This document shows, in pieces, positions 1-12,540 of a stretch of 64,000 bases of DNA. The DNA lies in the NCBI GenBank assembly GCA_018398805.1, contig JAGFBZ010000328.1, forward strand, positions 353,001-417,000, given 5' to 3'. Origin of the DNA: Hirundichthys speculiger (Eukaryota > Chordata > Actinopteri > Beloniformes > Exocoetidae). How positions within the stretch are numbered: the stretch's first letter is position 1; every line of letters starts with the position of its first letter. The notes under the pieces are model-generated. The model was not told the origin of the DNA, did not search any database, and saw only the letters and a program-made list of their open reading frames with translations. The position numbers were made by a program, and so were the translations under genes.

Positions 1-360
1 CAAACCTTGGGTTGCTGTCACCCTGGAATATGAAGAAGAAAGAAGCTGATTATGAGTTTCCTGTATTCCGGGTTCTGGCTCAAAGACTTGTGGCTGGATC
101 TATTTGACACGTTGAAAACATACCGCCAGTAGCTTTTTGCTTCTTTCGCCGTCGCAGTTAGCGTAACCCGGCGCGCGCATTCACGTGCCAACCCGGCCCT
201 TTATGGCCTCATGGACTCACGCTGGCTGCAGAGCTTCACCTGAGATCTTTCAGATGATTTTCTTGTTCGCTAACCTCGCCTGCTTTCTTATGAGTGTTTC
301 TTGCTCACGTAGATTAACACTCAAAATTAAATATATTTGATAAGAAACCAATTACCTGAA

Positions 361-775
361 TAGAGCTGAGCGATTTTATTGATTCTGTGATATATATTGA
401 TATTTTATTTCCCCAGACAGTATTGATTTTCCAGCCGCGGGTATCGATATTCTAAGCTTCTTCTAAAACCCCCGTGTCCCACTTTTGAAAGCTTTCAAGC
501 AATAATTTGCATTGTTTAAATAAATGAAACTATTTTCCTCAACAAATCTTTTATTCATTGTGTCCAGCATTTGCAAGCTGCCTGTCAGCCATATAATGTG
601 TAATTGATGCTTTCAGTTCAATTAATTCAAACAAAGTCATTGGAACACTCACAACATGTCACCAAAATCACTTTGTCCCTTTAAAATCTTTCAGAAAATG
701 ATGTAAATGTATTGTAAGATGAATATCGATATATATCGTATCGTGAGCCGATTATCGTGTATCGCTACAGCCCTA
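361..775. mobile_element. hAT-like miniature element (415 bp)
   Basis: The element is bounded by an exact 8-bp direct repeat, TACCTGAA, at 353-360 and 776-783. Its ends are imperfect inverted repeats: the left reads TAGAGCTGAGCGAT and the right, reverse-complemented, reads TAGGGCTGTAGCGAT. An 8-bp duplication with TAG-type ends is the pattern of hAT transposons. The interior is AT-rich with TATCGATA palindromes and has no transposase ORF, so this is a non-autonomous copy. Confidence 0.75.
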
Positions 776-871
776 TACCTGAAGTACGAATGCTGCATCG
801 TCGTGCACTGGACTTGTGTTTTGCGAATCAAATCTAAATTTCTGGCTCCTGAAATTGCCAGTACGTTGGAG

Positions 872-892
872 CCCCCCCCCCCCCCCCCCCCC
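872..892. repeat. poly-C run (21 C)
   Basis: This is an uninterrupted C homopolymer. It creates a meaningless polyproline stretch in an overlapping frame. The length is likely to be polymorphic or mis-called. Confidence 0.95.
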
Positions 893-2156
893 GGCTGTTC
901 CTCTGGAGGCGAAGGAGAAGAACTCAGGAAAAAAGAAAAACAAGTGTTGTGCTTTCCATTAGTTTGAAATCCTCACTGATGATATCACCAGCGGGCGAGT
1001 TTAAGAAGTATTTACAGCCCACCTCAGAGACAGAAATTAAAAAATGGTGCTATTCTTCAGTGAACATTAGAGGGCTGACATACGGAGATTAAACCCAGAA
1101 AACTGCTCCTTTAATTAATTGGTCTGGCATTCGGCGTGTAACACTTAATGACCTTTGTTGTTAAGCTACATTAACTGTTTATAAAAAAAAAATAAAAATT
1201 TAACCCCTAAGCAGCTTTAGAGCAAAGAAAACAGAGTAATCCTCCAGAAACAAATTAGGGTCCTCATATAATTTTGCTCACTGATGGATACAGACAGCTT
1301 GAATGAGGATAGATATGCCAGTCATCCCAGACTGACTAAGAAAGATTGATGACTGCTGGTTTCTTTCCAGACACGCGACTTTACCTGAGTGTCATAATAA
1401 GTCACGGCTGCTTCAGGCTTAAAAAAAAAATCCATAATCCATAACGGTACGTCCTTTACCGTACGTCATAGACATACTAACATTTAAGATTTATTTCAAC
1501 AGCAGTGATCACATTAACGTTTTTTTTAATGAAAGATTAAAGCTCATGTAAAATGAATTAATGCAAAAAGGCTTTAATGAAACAAAGGAGTGATTATATG
1601 AACATTTTAACAGTTTCTCAGCTCATCTTTCGGTTTCACCGACAGAACCGGCGACGAGCGTTCAACCGCCGTCTCATTTCAGGAAGCTGTTTGGAAAACA
1701 TTGAAGGAGGCTTCGTGGAGGTTTTGGGTCTAAAAATATGTCGCGAGCGAGCGGTTGGGCTCTGCGGGGCTCCGCGACATCGCAGTCCCACATCAGAGCG
1801 GAATCATCCAGCTTCCCCATCTTCATCCTCGTCCGGCCTCACATCAATGCTGCATTCGCTGCTTCTCAGAAGTGGCTCGTTCAAAAGCTGGGACCGGTTT
1901 CAGAAGACGCGTTTCCAGGAGTCGAGAACAAAAGTCAGTTTGCTTTGCCTTTGTGCTGTGAAAAAGTATTTTTTTCCCTTACAGCTTTCTTCCATTTCTG
2001 CCGTTTTGTCACATTTGCATGTTTCAGATCATAAAACAGATTTTTTTTTTTTGTTTTTATTGAGACAAAGATAACCTGAGTTACTACAAAAAAAAGTTTT
2101 CAAATGATGATTTTTATCTATTAAGGGAAAAATACAGCTATCCAAACCAACTGGTA
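893..2156. other. intergenic, nothing recognised
   Basis: No exon with plausible splice sites and no repeat family shared with the rest of the window was seen here. The short overlapping ORFs at 1577-2074 have no recognisable protein features. Confidence 0.5.
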
Positions 2157-2584
2157 ACTAGAAAAGCACTCGGAGAGCGCAGCCCTCCGCCAAGTGCAAC
2201 AATTCCCCCATATAGCAATTTACAGATTGCGATAAAATACGTGTTCTGGATCAGATCCGGATCAGCCTTTGAAATTTGATAGAGGTTCACATTGTCAATC
2301 CCTGAGTCAAATTTCATGAGTTTTTGGCAATAATTAACGGAGATATTGAGAAACTAAATTTTCGGCCCCATTGACCGCAATGTTATCAAAAATTTGAAAG
2401 TGATCCAGAATTCAGGATTTCTTCCGGATCACACCCAAAATGAAATCAGTTCTTCCTTTTCACATTTCTGACAACTCCTGAAAATTTCATCAAAATCCAT
2501 CCATAATATTTTGAGTTATATTGTACACAGACAGACAGACAGATAAACGCCGGCAAAAACATAACCTCCTTGGCGGAGATAATA
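2157..2584 (+). mobile_element. Family A short interspersed element, copy A1
   Basis: This is the first of six copies of one family (also at 6477, 28735, 32108, 42230 and 61640). The left end reads CTAGAAAAGCACTCGGAGAG and then CCTCCGCCAAG. The right end reads AACCTCCTTGGCGGAG after an ACAG microsatellite. CCTCCGCCAAG and CTTGGCGGAG are inverted relative to each other near the two ends, so a single strand could form a stem. I cannot assign the family to a superfamily. A pentamer tail (AATTG)n follows. Confidence 0.7.
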
Positions 2585-2616
2585 AAATTGAATTGAATTG
2601 AATTGAATTGAATTGA
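2585..2616. repeat. (AATTG)n pentanucleotide repeat
   Basis: About six units of AATTG lie between element A1 and the next element. The same pentamer tail is found at about 30770 at the end of another fish repeat. Confidence 0.9.
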
Positions 2617-2617
2617 C

Positions 2618-2841
2618 CAGGGGTGACCAATCCTGGTCCTGGAGAGCCCCTATCCAACATATTTAAAAGGTTTCCCAGCTTCAACGCACCTGATTTGAAC
2701 TAAAAGTCGTTATCAGGTTGCCATAAAAGTCTGGGCAAGTCTGTTGATGACATAGCCACTTGTATCATGGTTAGCTAAAGCAGGGAAACATCTAAAACCT
2801 GCTGGATAGGGGCTCTCCAGGACCAGGATTGGGCACCCCTG
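2618..2841. mobile_element. Foldback hAT-like MITE with ~45-bp inverted ends
   Basis: The left end starts CAGGGGTGACCAATCCTGG and continues through GAGAGCCCCTATCCA. The right end is its reverse complement and finishes in CACCCCTG. The inverted repeats take up much of the 224-bp element, and there is no coding capacity. CAGGGGTG...CACCCCTG ends are typical of hAT MITEs. A clean 8-bp duplication is not visible because the left flank is the pentamer repeat. Confidence 0.8.
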
Positions 2842-4431
2842 GTCTAGACTTTCATCCCAAATGCACCATAGAGTAAAATGCATATTAATGAGGCAAAAAA
2901 GGTGATATAGATCAGCCTCCGGTCCTAACTGATGGATTCTGTGCTTGTGCAAACATTGGTACAGTATCATATTTTCCATGCGTGTTGATACATCGTAGCT
3001 ACTTTAAATAAAAAAGTTCAATGTCAGCACGATGATGAGATTTACATATAATTTAAGAGGCTTTACTCTTTGAGCAGCGGGTCCTCTGGCAGCGTTCCCT
3101 CCCCGCATGCAAACAGTTCATGAGTCACGTAACGCTCGGGGATTGATCATTTCGCCCGTGCACTTTTGCCTGGCGCGGCGCGCTGGAAGACGCACCGAAC
3201 CTCTCTGAGTCTGGGCGGATTACTGTAGTCTCTGCAAAGGAAGCCCAAGGCTAAGCAGTTGTTGATGGGCATGTTTTCTGTTTGCAGGGAATGCTGCCGT
3301 CATCTTTTGACTCCGGCACGGTCATCTGGACAAAAAAAGACACCCAAGGATTCTTCCACCCATGCTTGCGAGCGATAAGCCTTGTACCATGTTTCAGAAA
3401 CGAGTTAGGAGGAGAACGACAGCTCTGCCGTTCCTCCCGTCAGAAGGCTTGACCGGAGTCTTTATGCTTTGAAGCCGAGCTTATGGTGTTACGGTCAAGG
3501 TTCAACGGCTGCTAATCAAAAACAACCAACAGATACGTTTAATTTGCCACTGCGGCGACTTAAATCGTTGTTGGGAACTGCCACTACAAATGCAGATTAC
3601 GTACTGAGTAGGTTTTGATTTCTGAGACAATGCCTTCAAATACTTCTTTCAACTAAAATGACTCATTTCTATGCGAGTAAACTGACAGAAGGTCTGACGC
3701 GGTAACGTTGATATAAAAGAAGAGGTGAGATAAAGATTTCATTGATGTCATAGTCTCAAAATGTGACTCCGTTTGATGCCCCTGTCTGCTCTGAAACAGA
3801 TGAAGAAAAGAAAATAACACGTATTATATCCAGCTGCAGCTTCAGACGGGCTGATCGTTTTAAATTGTTGGCCAGTGAAGGATGCATATTTAGAAAGAAA
3901 GACAAAAAATGAATAGACATTACGCTGTTCTATCCAGCTCAGTGGTTGGAGATCTGTCTTGTGTAGTTTTCAAATACAGCTTCCCAGAGATGAAAAGAAC
4001 TTCATCTGTTCAAAGCAAAGCAAATAAACTGCTTTTCTCGTCTCGGTGACCATCACGCTCGCATTCATCAAGTGCTCTCTTAGTCGGTAAAGATCCACAC
4101 AGATATCTAGTCGAGGCAGTGCTTTCTCTATCACACACACAATCAGACACCAACAGATGCACCTGAGGCAACATGGGAGCTCAATGCCTCACCAAAGGAC
4201 GCTTCAACATATGGACTGCAGGGCCAGGAATTTAACTACAGACTCTCACACTCTGCCTCCTGAATCTCAGCTGAGAGAGCCGCGTCGGTGAAATTGCATT
4301 TCTCGATGCATTGAATCCCTTTACAAAAAAGGACTAAAAATTCTAGACAAAAAGCCTGCATTCAGTCCATACTTGTAGCATTCTAAAAAAATGTAAATTT
4401 TTAAGCTTTCAAAATTTCAAAACCTTGAGAT
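2842..4431. other. intergenic, nothing recognised
   Basis: No gene or repeat family was identified. The stretch at about 3090-3260 is GC-richer and repeat-free and could be regulatory, but nothing in the sequence proves it. Confidence 0.4.
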
Positions 4432-4740
4432 ATGCCTGCTTTGTGTACAAAAGCCTCCAGTCTTGCACCAACGCTGCTGAAAGAGTTCTTCAGGAGATCT
4501 GTGAGTGGTATGAAAACTCAGGCGCCTATAGAGGTAACTGAGATACCCCATAGGCAAACCTTCTTTGAGATGAATGTGGTATCTGCTGTGGGGGGGAATC
4601 TGGAACAGCCTACCTTATACAATAAGGGATTGTCCCTCCTACTCTTCCTTTAAGGGAAATTTCAAGAATTGGCTTAAAACATCTCAAATCTGTGATCATA
4701 ATTGTTGACTGTTTTATTCTATTGTTCACCTGCTGAAAAC
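4432..4740 (+). pseudogene. possible LINE ORF C-terminal relic
   Basis: The plus-strand reading contains NLEQPTLYNKG, then LSLLLF, and after an in-frame stop continues as KGNFKNWLKTSQICDH. This resembles the extreme C-terminus of fish non-LTR retrotransposon ORF2 proteins, where a 'LP..IR.S.SL..FK..LK.WL' pattern follows the reverse transcriptase. The upstream reverse transcriptase is absent. The assignment is inferred from the pattern only. Confidence 0.35.
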
Positions 4741-5640
4741 AGAGCCGGCCTGTGACCTGTGTGTGTACATATACATTTATGTACTCTATACACAATCTTG
4801 GCTTACATGGGTTTAACCATGTATGTATACTTGCTAATGCACTGTTAAAACTCAGTACAACACACTATGCACCTTAAAAACCTGCGCAAATGGGCAACGT
4901 GCAATAATTTAAGCATTTTACATCATATTGCTAAAAGCACTTTTGCACTCGCACTTTACCTTCTTATGAATATCTGGTCCTCCTTCCGGTCTGCAGTCAA
5001 CTGCCTCCTGCACCACCACAGTTGATTTGGTACATTTTGTATTTTGAGTAATGAGAATGGGACCGGTACCAGAGCCGCTTCTCGAGAGAGAGAGAAGTGA
5101 ATTTACAGGGCCAAAGTTTCATCCCTTCACTGTGCCGATGCTGTTCGCGATACATCAGTAAAAAGTACGACTTATTTCGCGCCTGATTTGCTCGGCTCCA
5201 GTCATAGGTGGTCATCCAACTTTCAACGTTTATTCTTGAATCTAATTACAAGTGATCAGTAACTTGACAGAGAAAAAAAAGCTGATTCTCACTTCTCAGG
5301 AAGCACCTAAACATCTGGAAATACCAACCATTTTGGTTGATCGTTTATCCTCTGCACTGCTTCAGACTCAGCTGGAATAACTTGGATTATGACAACGTAT
5401 TGAACTGGAATTTGACGGAACTGGACTGTGTTAAACTGGACTGGACTGAACCTCTTTACCTACCTCAAGTGAGATGACATTGGTTTTCGATCTGTGCGGG
5501 ACAAAGTAAACCCTAACTGAAAGTGAACCGAACAGGTTGACGAACTACTTTATGTGCAGATGAAATGACACATTTGGGTTTTTTACCTGTTGGATCTTGG
5601 AAAGTACAGCATCTTGTTTCAGACTTTACGTACCAGTCAT
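4741..5640. other. intergenic, nothing certain
   Basis: AT-rich sequence follows the possible LINE relic and may include its 3' untranslated tail. A tandem-like motif of ACTGGA/CTGAAC words lies at about 5400-5460. No gene was seen. Confidence 0.35.
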
Positions 5641-5775
5641 CATGTAAGACAAGGCAAGTTTATTTGTAGAGCACATTGCGTACCCAAGGCAATTCAAAGT
5701 GCTTTACAGATGCATTAAATCACAAGAAGGCAAAAAGTCATTCCATAAATCATACAAGCATAAAAATAATCATTA
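5641..5775. repeat. common teleost interspersed repeat fragment
   Basis: The segment reads AAGGCAAGTTTATTTGTAGA, then GGCAATTCAAAGTGCTTTAC, and then an A-rich region. I recognise this as a repeat common in ray-finned fish genomes. It has no coding capacity, and the superfamily cannot be read from this fragment. Confidence 0.6.
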
Positions 5776-6476
5776 ATAAATTAAATTGTGATGTACTGTG
5801 ATGTACTGATCAAGAAAGCCATCGTGATTGAAATATTGAATCATCTTACTTTTTTTTTGTTCACAAAAGGCCTCAATAGATCCTTATTGAATTTCTATCC
5901 ACTTTTCCAGGCCGATAATGTGAATGTGATTAAAAGATATACGCTGCGATTCCTCGAGGATTTATTACTCGCACACGCTGATGGATACATGACTTGTGTT
6001 TCCTGTTTCCCTACAACTCTCTGCACTCTCTTTAAAAGGGCTGAAAATGACTGTCAACGGGAAGAGAATTGTCTTTGCTCCACATCCCCCGAGTTCACAT
6101 TGAATTATTCAAAATAGCCCTCTTGTACTTTGAGCCTTGATGAAGCTCATTACAATATAATTCAAGCTTAAACACAATTCACGACACAAAAGAACTCAAT
6201 AGAGAAAAAAGTGCTGTCCCTTGGTCTTCGTGCCCTCTTTATGTTGTAATAATTTAATTGAATCAATCCATCTATGCCCTCTGCAATTCTGATGGATTTT
6301 TAATGACTTAATTATTTCTTATTAATGCTTTGTTCTTAGTCAGGGGTGCCATTTTTTTAAGGTTTTAAGTGCTTTTCCTTACTTTCAAAGGTTCAAATAA
6401 AATGTCTTATGCCCGGTTTTGAGGCCATCTAAGTGTAATTTTAAGTGGTGCATGACTAAGTAATACATTTAAAAAA
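5776..6476. other. intergenic, nothing recognised
   Basis: The 109-codon ORF at 5788-6117 has no recognisable domain, and no splice or promoter context supports it. Confidence 0.4.
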
Positions 6477-6850
6477 CTAGAAAAGCACTCAGAGAGCGTT
6501 GACCTCCGCCAAGTGGAACAATTTCCCCATATAGTGATTTACAGATTGCCATAAAATCTGCATTCTGGATCAGATCTGGATCAGATCTGGATCAGCCTTT
6601 GAAATTTGATAGAAGTTCCCATTGTCAGTCTCTAAGTAAAATTTTATGAGTTTTGGGCAATAATTAATGGAGATACTGAGAAACAAAATTTTCAGCCCCA
6701 CTGACTGCAATGTTATCAAAATTTTGAAAAAATTAAATCAGTTCTTCCTTTTCACATTTCTGACAAATCCTGAAAATTTCATCAAAATCCATCCATAACT
6801 TTTTGAGTTATTTTGAACACAGACAGACAGATAAACACATAAACACCTTG
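6477..6850 (+). mobile_element. Family A element, copy A2
   Basis: The copy begins CTAGAAAAGCACTCAGAGAG and runs in the same orientation as A1. A duplicated GATCAGATCTG motif lies inside. The right end is eroded: CACCTTGG remains but the GCGGAG end is lost. Confidence 0.7.
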
Positions 6851-6897
6851 GAAATGGTTCAGTTCAGTTTCTGTGACTCGCAGTGACGGGTCTGACT

Positions 6898-7272
6898 AGG
6901 GGTGTAAAATTGATTTGGCGATATATCGCAATATTCGGCTGCCCGATATAATATAAATTTTTCAGCTCCTAATATCCATTTTTTAGGAAAATTCATTTAT
7001 TCACTTAAATGTGCAAAACCACTAATAATAAACAATAAATAGTTTTTTTTGAAGCAAATAATTTTTGACTCAATTTGTCCTCTGAATGATCAATATCATC
7101 TGATGAACATATACAGCAACTTGATTTTTCATCTCTACTTTTAATTTTGATATTAGCCAGGTGGAATATCGCAATATATCGTGATATCGTAATATCATGA
7201 TGATTTCGTAACCTGACCCAAGTATCACGATACATATGGTATTGCGAGGTCCTGGCCGATATTCACCCATAG
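6898..7272 (+). mobile_element. Family B hAT-like MITE, copy B1
   Basis: The element starts AGGGGTGTAAAATTGATTTG and ends ATTCACCCATAG. It is flanked by an exact 8-bp duplication, GTCTGACT, at 6890-6897 and 7273-7280. Related copies lie at 16607, 27897 and 46151. The internal block around TGATGAACATATACAGCAAC is the most conserved part. There is no transposase. Confidence 0.85.
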
Positions 7273-8588
7273 GTCTGACTGGTTTAGGAGGATAACCGAT
7301 AACAGCAGAGTGAGCGGGGAGCAGGGTGCTCACCTGATCACACAGAAAATAGGGGATTCATGCTGCACAAACAACTCCGCTGTGCTGCTTGATCAGTATA
7401 AATGAGAATCAAAATATCATATGGGATTTTTTAAACTTCAGGGTTTTGAAATATGAATATTATTACAGTTCTCAAATTTAAAAGGGGAAGGAAAAAAGAC
7501 TAAATAAGCGCCATAGCTGCTTTTGACAGAAACTTAAATCACCTTTAGAGTCACTTTGCTCTTGTGCTTTGCATTCTCGTTTGTACGGGAGTATTCGTGA
7601 TTCTGCCCAACTTAACAGAGCCTGAAGGAGACATATTATATAAAATCCAATTTTCTTTGCTTGAGAGCATATATTTGAGTGTCTGGAGCGAGTACTGAAT
7701 CAAAAACTGACACATGCAGCTCTCTGGCAGCGTGGTGAATTTCCACTGCGCGTTTCTGCGAATCCAGACATTTTGATGACAAATCTGAACTGCAAACAGA
7801 CAAAGGCATAAACACAAAAGCCGGGGAAGAAAAAGAAGCTTCATAAGAGTACAAAGTGCCGCTCTTGCACTCTCGAGAGCGTTTTTGTCTTCAATCATTC
7901 CACTTCGGTCTGCAATTTTACAGTACACAATGAAGTACGTATCACCAAACCTAAGAACAACATGAACTGTGGGTTGAGCAGAATACTGTCAGCAGAAAAA
8001 TAAGAGGGGGGGGGGGGGGGGTTGACAGTGAAAGAAGTTGATTTTTTTAATCCTTTTGCATCTGTCTTACAATAGTCTTCAAAAGCAAAACACAAAAGTA
8101 CTCCTGACTGTATTTAATAAGTCGTTTCATTCTTGTTCAGCAGTCAGATCGAACAGATGCAAACACATACCTGTCTCATCTTTCTTCAAACCTTGATCCC
8201 TCAGACTGAGCTGTGTTTGAAGGAAGCATTTAGCTGATTCTTAAATCATGTTTTTTGATTAACATTTAATACATGGCCCCAGCTTTTTTTTTTTTTTTTT
8301 ATGGAAACGGACTCATACGTGATAAAGACGCGCCCAGGGCTTGTTATCTCACTGTCAGTCAGCCAGCCTGAAAGCTTGACTCATTTCCCATTTTTTATTC
8401 ATACGGCAAGAAGCAGAGTAAGTTTAGGGCCGTCGTTAATCTTTCACGACTTAAGGATAAGTTAGTGATGGGTCTTCAGCAGGAAGACTTGCTACGATCT
8501 GTCCTTACCTTCCCATCCCGAGCAGCTTTGCTCCACAGCGCTTAATAGCTCGGCTGGTCCAGCAAAATGTAAATAATTACATTTTCAA
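7273..8588. other. intergenic with a 16-G homopolymer
   Basis: A 16-base G run occupies 8006-8021 and a long T run lies at about 8285-8300. The minus-strand ORF at 7551-7928 has no recognisable domain, so no gene is called. Confidence 0.5.
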
Positions 8589-9125
8589 TAGAGCTGGGCA
8601 ATACTGGGAATTTTGGTATCGATCCAATACCAAGTAAATACAGGGCCAGTGTCGCCGATACCGATACCAAAACCGATACAGATACAGATACCGATACTTT
8701 TTCATATTAAGCTTGATCTATCATTAACTTTTGTGATTTTTGACTTGTGTCATTTTGTTTGCACTGTGTGCCCTTTCCCATTGCTTTAACTCTATAAATT
8801 TCTCTGTTGCGGGTTAAATAAATTATTATCTAATGTTATTTTATCTTAGATAACACCTTTCAGTGGGATACATGACATGAACTGAGTTATTTCAATGTCT
8901 TAATTCTATTTTTTTGAGTCGGCTCCAGTAACATACGAGTAAACTATCATGTACTTTGAAAGTTAATTTGAGTTGATGGTGAAGATGATCACTAATCTAC
9001 TTGAATACTCTCTGTTGGAAAGAAAAAAAACTTCAGTATTGATCTTTTTACACGAGTATCGTTCGATATCAATACCAGCGTTGGTATCGATATTATCGAT
9101 ATTTGGATCGATCTGCCCACCTCTA
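8589..9125 (+). mobile_element. Family D hAT-like element, copy D1
   Basis: The ends are TAGAGCTGGGCAATAC on the left and CTGCCCACCTCTA on the right. An exact 8-bp duplication, ATTTTCAA, flanks it at 8581-8588 and 9126-9133. A (GATACC)n-type array lies near the left end and TATCGATATTATCGATAT near the right. Related copies are at 18439, 20516 and 46663. It is non-autonomous. Confidence 0.87.
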
Positions 9126-9935
9126 ATTTTCAAGGCCAAAAAAAAAAAAAAAAATTGTGAAAAATCAACATTTTTTAAGACAGTAATAGACGTGTTTGGG
9201 TCTTTCTCATTTGACAAAAAAAAAAACCCAGTCACAAACGTCTCTACACCACCCTAAAACCTCAGGGCTCATCAGGAGCTTTTCAAAAGTGGAGCCCTTG
9301 CCAGCGCCGTCTCCTCGACTGGATTCGTTAGATTGCGAGTTTGTCCCGAAGGTATCTTGATGATGTTAATCACGTGGTAGTCAACGCTTTTGAAGCTTCT
9401 GGGTGGGGTTTATGTTATCTGATGAGCTCCTTACCACTTAAACAAAACCTTACAAAAAAAATCTAAGTTTTACACGGCATTCGTGACTGTGGAGCAGATT
9501 TTTAATAAGAGGGTGATCTAAGTGCAAATACAGTCAGATTTACAAGGATTTCAGGTCTAATCAAAGGCTTTAAATCCATTTTAAACACCAAACACAACAG
9601 TTTACTTTTGTAAACATTTCCATCTGTCTGCTGGTCTCCAACAACAACATAAAATGTCCATCTACAATCCATAATTAAGATTTTCTCCATTTTAACATTC
9701 TCTTTTATGTGATTCCCATTGAAGTGCTGTTGACAGTAAATTGCTCAGACCTCGATTACAACCACCACTGGCTTGGACCACTGACCTGCTCGATTTCAAT
9801 GATTTCTTTACACTTTAATCGGTGTTACTGTTGATTTATTCTTTTGTCCAACACAAGCCAAACGCTTCATAATGAATATGTAAACAAACATTCCAGTTCA
9901 TCTCCTGCAAGACCCGAACTAAGAGTCAAAAACCA
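9126..9935. other. intergenic, A-rich, nothing recognised
   Basis: Two poly-A runs follow element D1. No gene or shared repeat was identified. Confidence 0.45.
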
Positions 9936-10027
9936 TTTCCATCCATCCATCCATCCATCCCTTTACCTGTTCAGGATCACAGTAGGTGCTGGAGCCTATC
10001 AGATGTCATGGGGTGACAGGCATAGTT
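9936..10027. repeat. (ATCC)n plus fish repeat fragment
   Basis: About five ATCC units are followed by ACCTGTTCAGGATCACAGT and GGTGCTGGAGCCTATC. I recognise this combination from the end of a widespread fish retroelement. The fragment is under 100 bp. Confidence 0.5.
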
Positions 10028-12049
10028 AAGAATCATACATAAATTGGTTTGAAAGAAATAAATTCAAAAAAGGTGATATCTACTTCTCTATGGGGTCCGT
10101 TCTTTTCTGCATATCTGATTGCTTTGATCCTTTCATTATATTGTGAGGGTCCCCTGAAGTGCAATCTCACGGAGTGACTGAATAACCTCCCATCCTGCCA
10201 CAAGTATCACTCAACAAAGGTCATGGATAAAAAAAAAAAAGCAGGCATGAAACAATGAGATCCTGCTTCCTTTCTCTTTTTAAATTCCATTTCTTTGTCT
10301 GTCGTGGTCTGATGCAGAAACAAGAGCATCATAAAACTATTTATGGTAAACTGGAATTGATGAAATGAATGTCTCACATGGACAAGGGGGTTTCAAAGGG
10401 TTTTAATAGAAAATCAGTAGATTGATTCAAAAGAGTCCACATTTACAGTGTAACAGACCGTTTGACACACTAGACATCAACTTGTGGGCCAAACCCCGAT
10501 GAATGCAGGTCCAACCCCCCTGTATGGGTGCTCTTTGTTTGATCTGGTGGCTCCTGGATTGTTGGGAGAACATTTAGATACCATTTTTTTTAATGGCAGG
10601 TTTTTGGGGCTACAACTGTAATGGCGCCTTTGAGTGCAAGTCGAGAATTCGCGAGACATTCTTCCGACACATCTGCCTTCAGGTTCCTCCATGTCTTTAT
10701 GAAATAGCGGCATACATATATTAAACTATAAACTACACTTTTTTCTAAGCATTTACCTCCAATCAAACCCAAGAGAAAATGGTTGGACTGTAAAAACCCA
10801 TTGTTCATGGAATTACCCTATTTCAGTCTGCACAAGAAGTATTACTTTGAAAATTGTGACTGTCAAGGTTTGTGCTTAACCTTCAACATACCTGTCAATA
10901 AATTAGGTTTGAATATAAACATTTGACAAATGGTGATTCCAACACCTGACCAGCATCCTCCGCTTTCAACAGCTCAAGTGGGATTATAGAAGCTTCCATA
11001 AGGTATATTATAGGATGTGCAACTACGCTGCGGTAAAGCGCACGTCCCTCTCCTGTAAATAGCCAGATGTAAACGAATTCACTGACGTCTCCATGCATCA
11101 AATACTCAAATCCAAATCTAATTCTGAAAGCAACATAGGCTTAGATGGCAAGCAAGGAAAGTCTTGTGCGAAGGGGAAAACCCGAGTTTCGTGCTTTGAC
11201 TCTTATGGTGGTTTTCCATTAGCAGGGGTTCGGGATGGATGTTACAGGGCTTCAGCCATGGAGCCTCAGCTCTACAAGCTCCTGATTTGGGTTTGGTACT
11301 TAAAAACTGCTAGTGGTGGGATGGTGTTGATTCGGTGCTGTTGGAAGAAGATAATGTCGTTCACCCCCCAATGTCCCCTTTGAGTTTGAGTCGTCTCTTG
11401 GAAGAGCAGCAAGCACAGCAACCATCACACTCCTTCCATCTCAGATTTCCCCATTCTCATTTGTTTTTCTTCTTTTATCTCCCTTTTTTGTCTTCTTTTA
11501 TTTCATTGGATGTTGACAAATTGTAAAAGTGCCGTATGACTGACATCAGGTAGTATGGGGAGTATTAGTTTGGTGGATCCTACCAGGTCCAAAACTGTAA
11601 TGGAGACACATTAGCTGAAAAAGCCAAACAGGAAGTCAGCCCTATTGTGGTTCCAGTTCCAAAACTTCCACGGCAATGTGTTTAATACTTCTGTTACTGA
11701 GGATTTCCAGTCATACCTTACAGTTAATCTCATATGGGACTGGACTACCCCATGTCTCGCTTCTACTTCAGTGCCAGTTAAGGACTGCACATTGAAGCTT
11801 TCAGCAATAGTGGCCCTTTTTTTTTTCCTGAGAATGGACCTATGGATATTCAAGGTCTGTTCCGAACTTCCAAACCCTCCAGAAACTTCAGTTTCAATGC
11901 AACAACTGTCAGTTTTCAAATAAGACTTGATACGGTTAGAAGTTGGTTCAGTAGTTTTCAATGTGAAAACTAAATCAAATAGATTCCAATGTGTGAAAAA
12001 GTGATAATGCATAAAACAAACCACAGGACTGTTTATGTTAGGACTGACC
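10028..12049. other. intergenic, nothing certain
   Basis: No gene was identified. The segment at about 11206-11340 (TGGTGGTTTTCCATTAGCAG) resembles 43900-43920 (AGGTGGTTTTCCACTAGCGG), which points to a low-copy repeat end shared by the two places. The 137-codon minus-strand ORF at 11611-12024 has no recognisable domain. Confidence 0.35.
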
Positions 12050-12424
12050 AGGCATTAGGGTGAAGGCTTAGGCAATCAGGCGCCCTTGAACGAGTCCCTG
12101 GCTCCAGGGAGGGGACCCTGGATGACCTGGGTCCCATCTGGGCGAGAGACACTGTGGTTCTTGACTTTTGGTAACTGAACTAGTGTATTTGAAACACTTG
12201 TCTCCAGTTTGCCTTGGAGGACTCAACTAGGGCCAACTGCCCCTGACAGCATAGTTCCTGGAATCCTGGGTCATGCAACCCTGTCCAACACTATCTGGTG
12301 GTGCTCAAGGTGGAAATCTGGACACCTCCTAGGAGTTGTCTCAGGCATGTCCAACCAGGCGGAAAGCTCTGGGCTGGCATCTGAAGGCCTCGGCATCAAC
12401 CCCAGAGGAACTGGAGGTGGTGAC

Positions 12425-12468
<44 letters not shown>

Positions 12469-12540
12469 TCTGGGCCTCTTTGATTAGGCTGCTGCTGCCA
12501 CGACCCAAAAACAGATGAGTGGAAGTTAATGGATGGATGG
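12050..12540 (+). mobile_element. LINE relic: 5' fragment joined to ORF2 C-terminus
   Basis: Up to about 12180 the sequence resembles the 5' leader of a fish APE-type LINE (GATGACCTGGGTCCCATCTG). From 12330 it encodes the typical ORF2 tail: CPTRRKALGWHL, then PEELEVV, GERE and WASLIRLLLPRP, ending at a stop near 12518 and a GGATGG tail. Nearly the whole endonuclease/reverse transcriptase region between these parts is missing. The GERE codons have expanded into a (GA)n tract. Tail family membership rests on my recognition of the motif series. Confidence 0.7.
12427..12466 (+). repeat. (GA)n microsatellite inside LINE tail
   Basis: About 20 uninterrupted GA units read as alternating Arg-Glu in the LINE frame. 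They sit where related LINE tails have a single GERE motif. Confidence 0.92.

Noticed and set aside
5788..6117. 109-codon plus-strand ORF
   Set aside because: It has no domain, is AT-rich, and no promoter, splice or conservation signal is visible.
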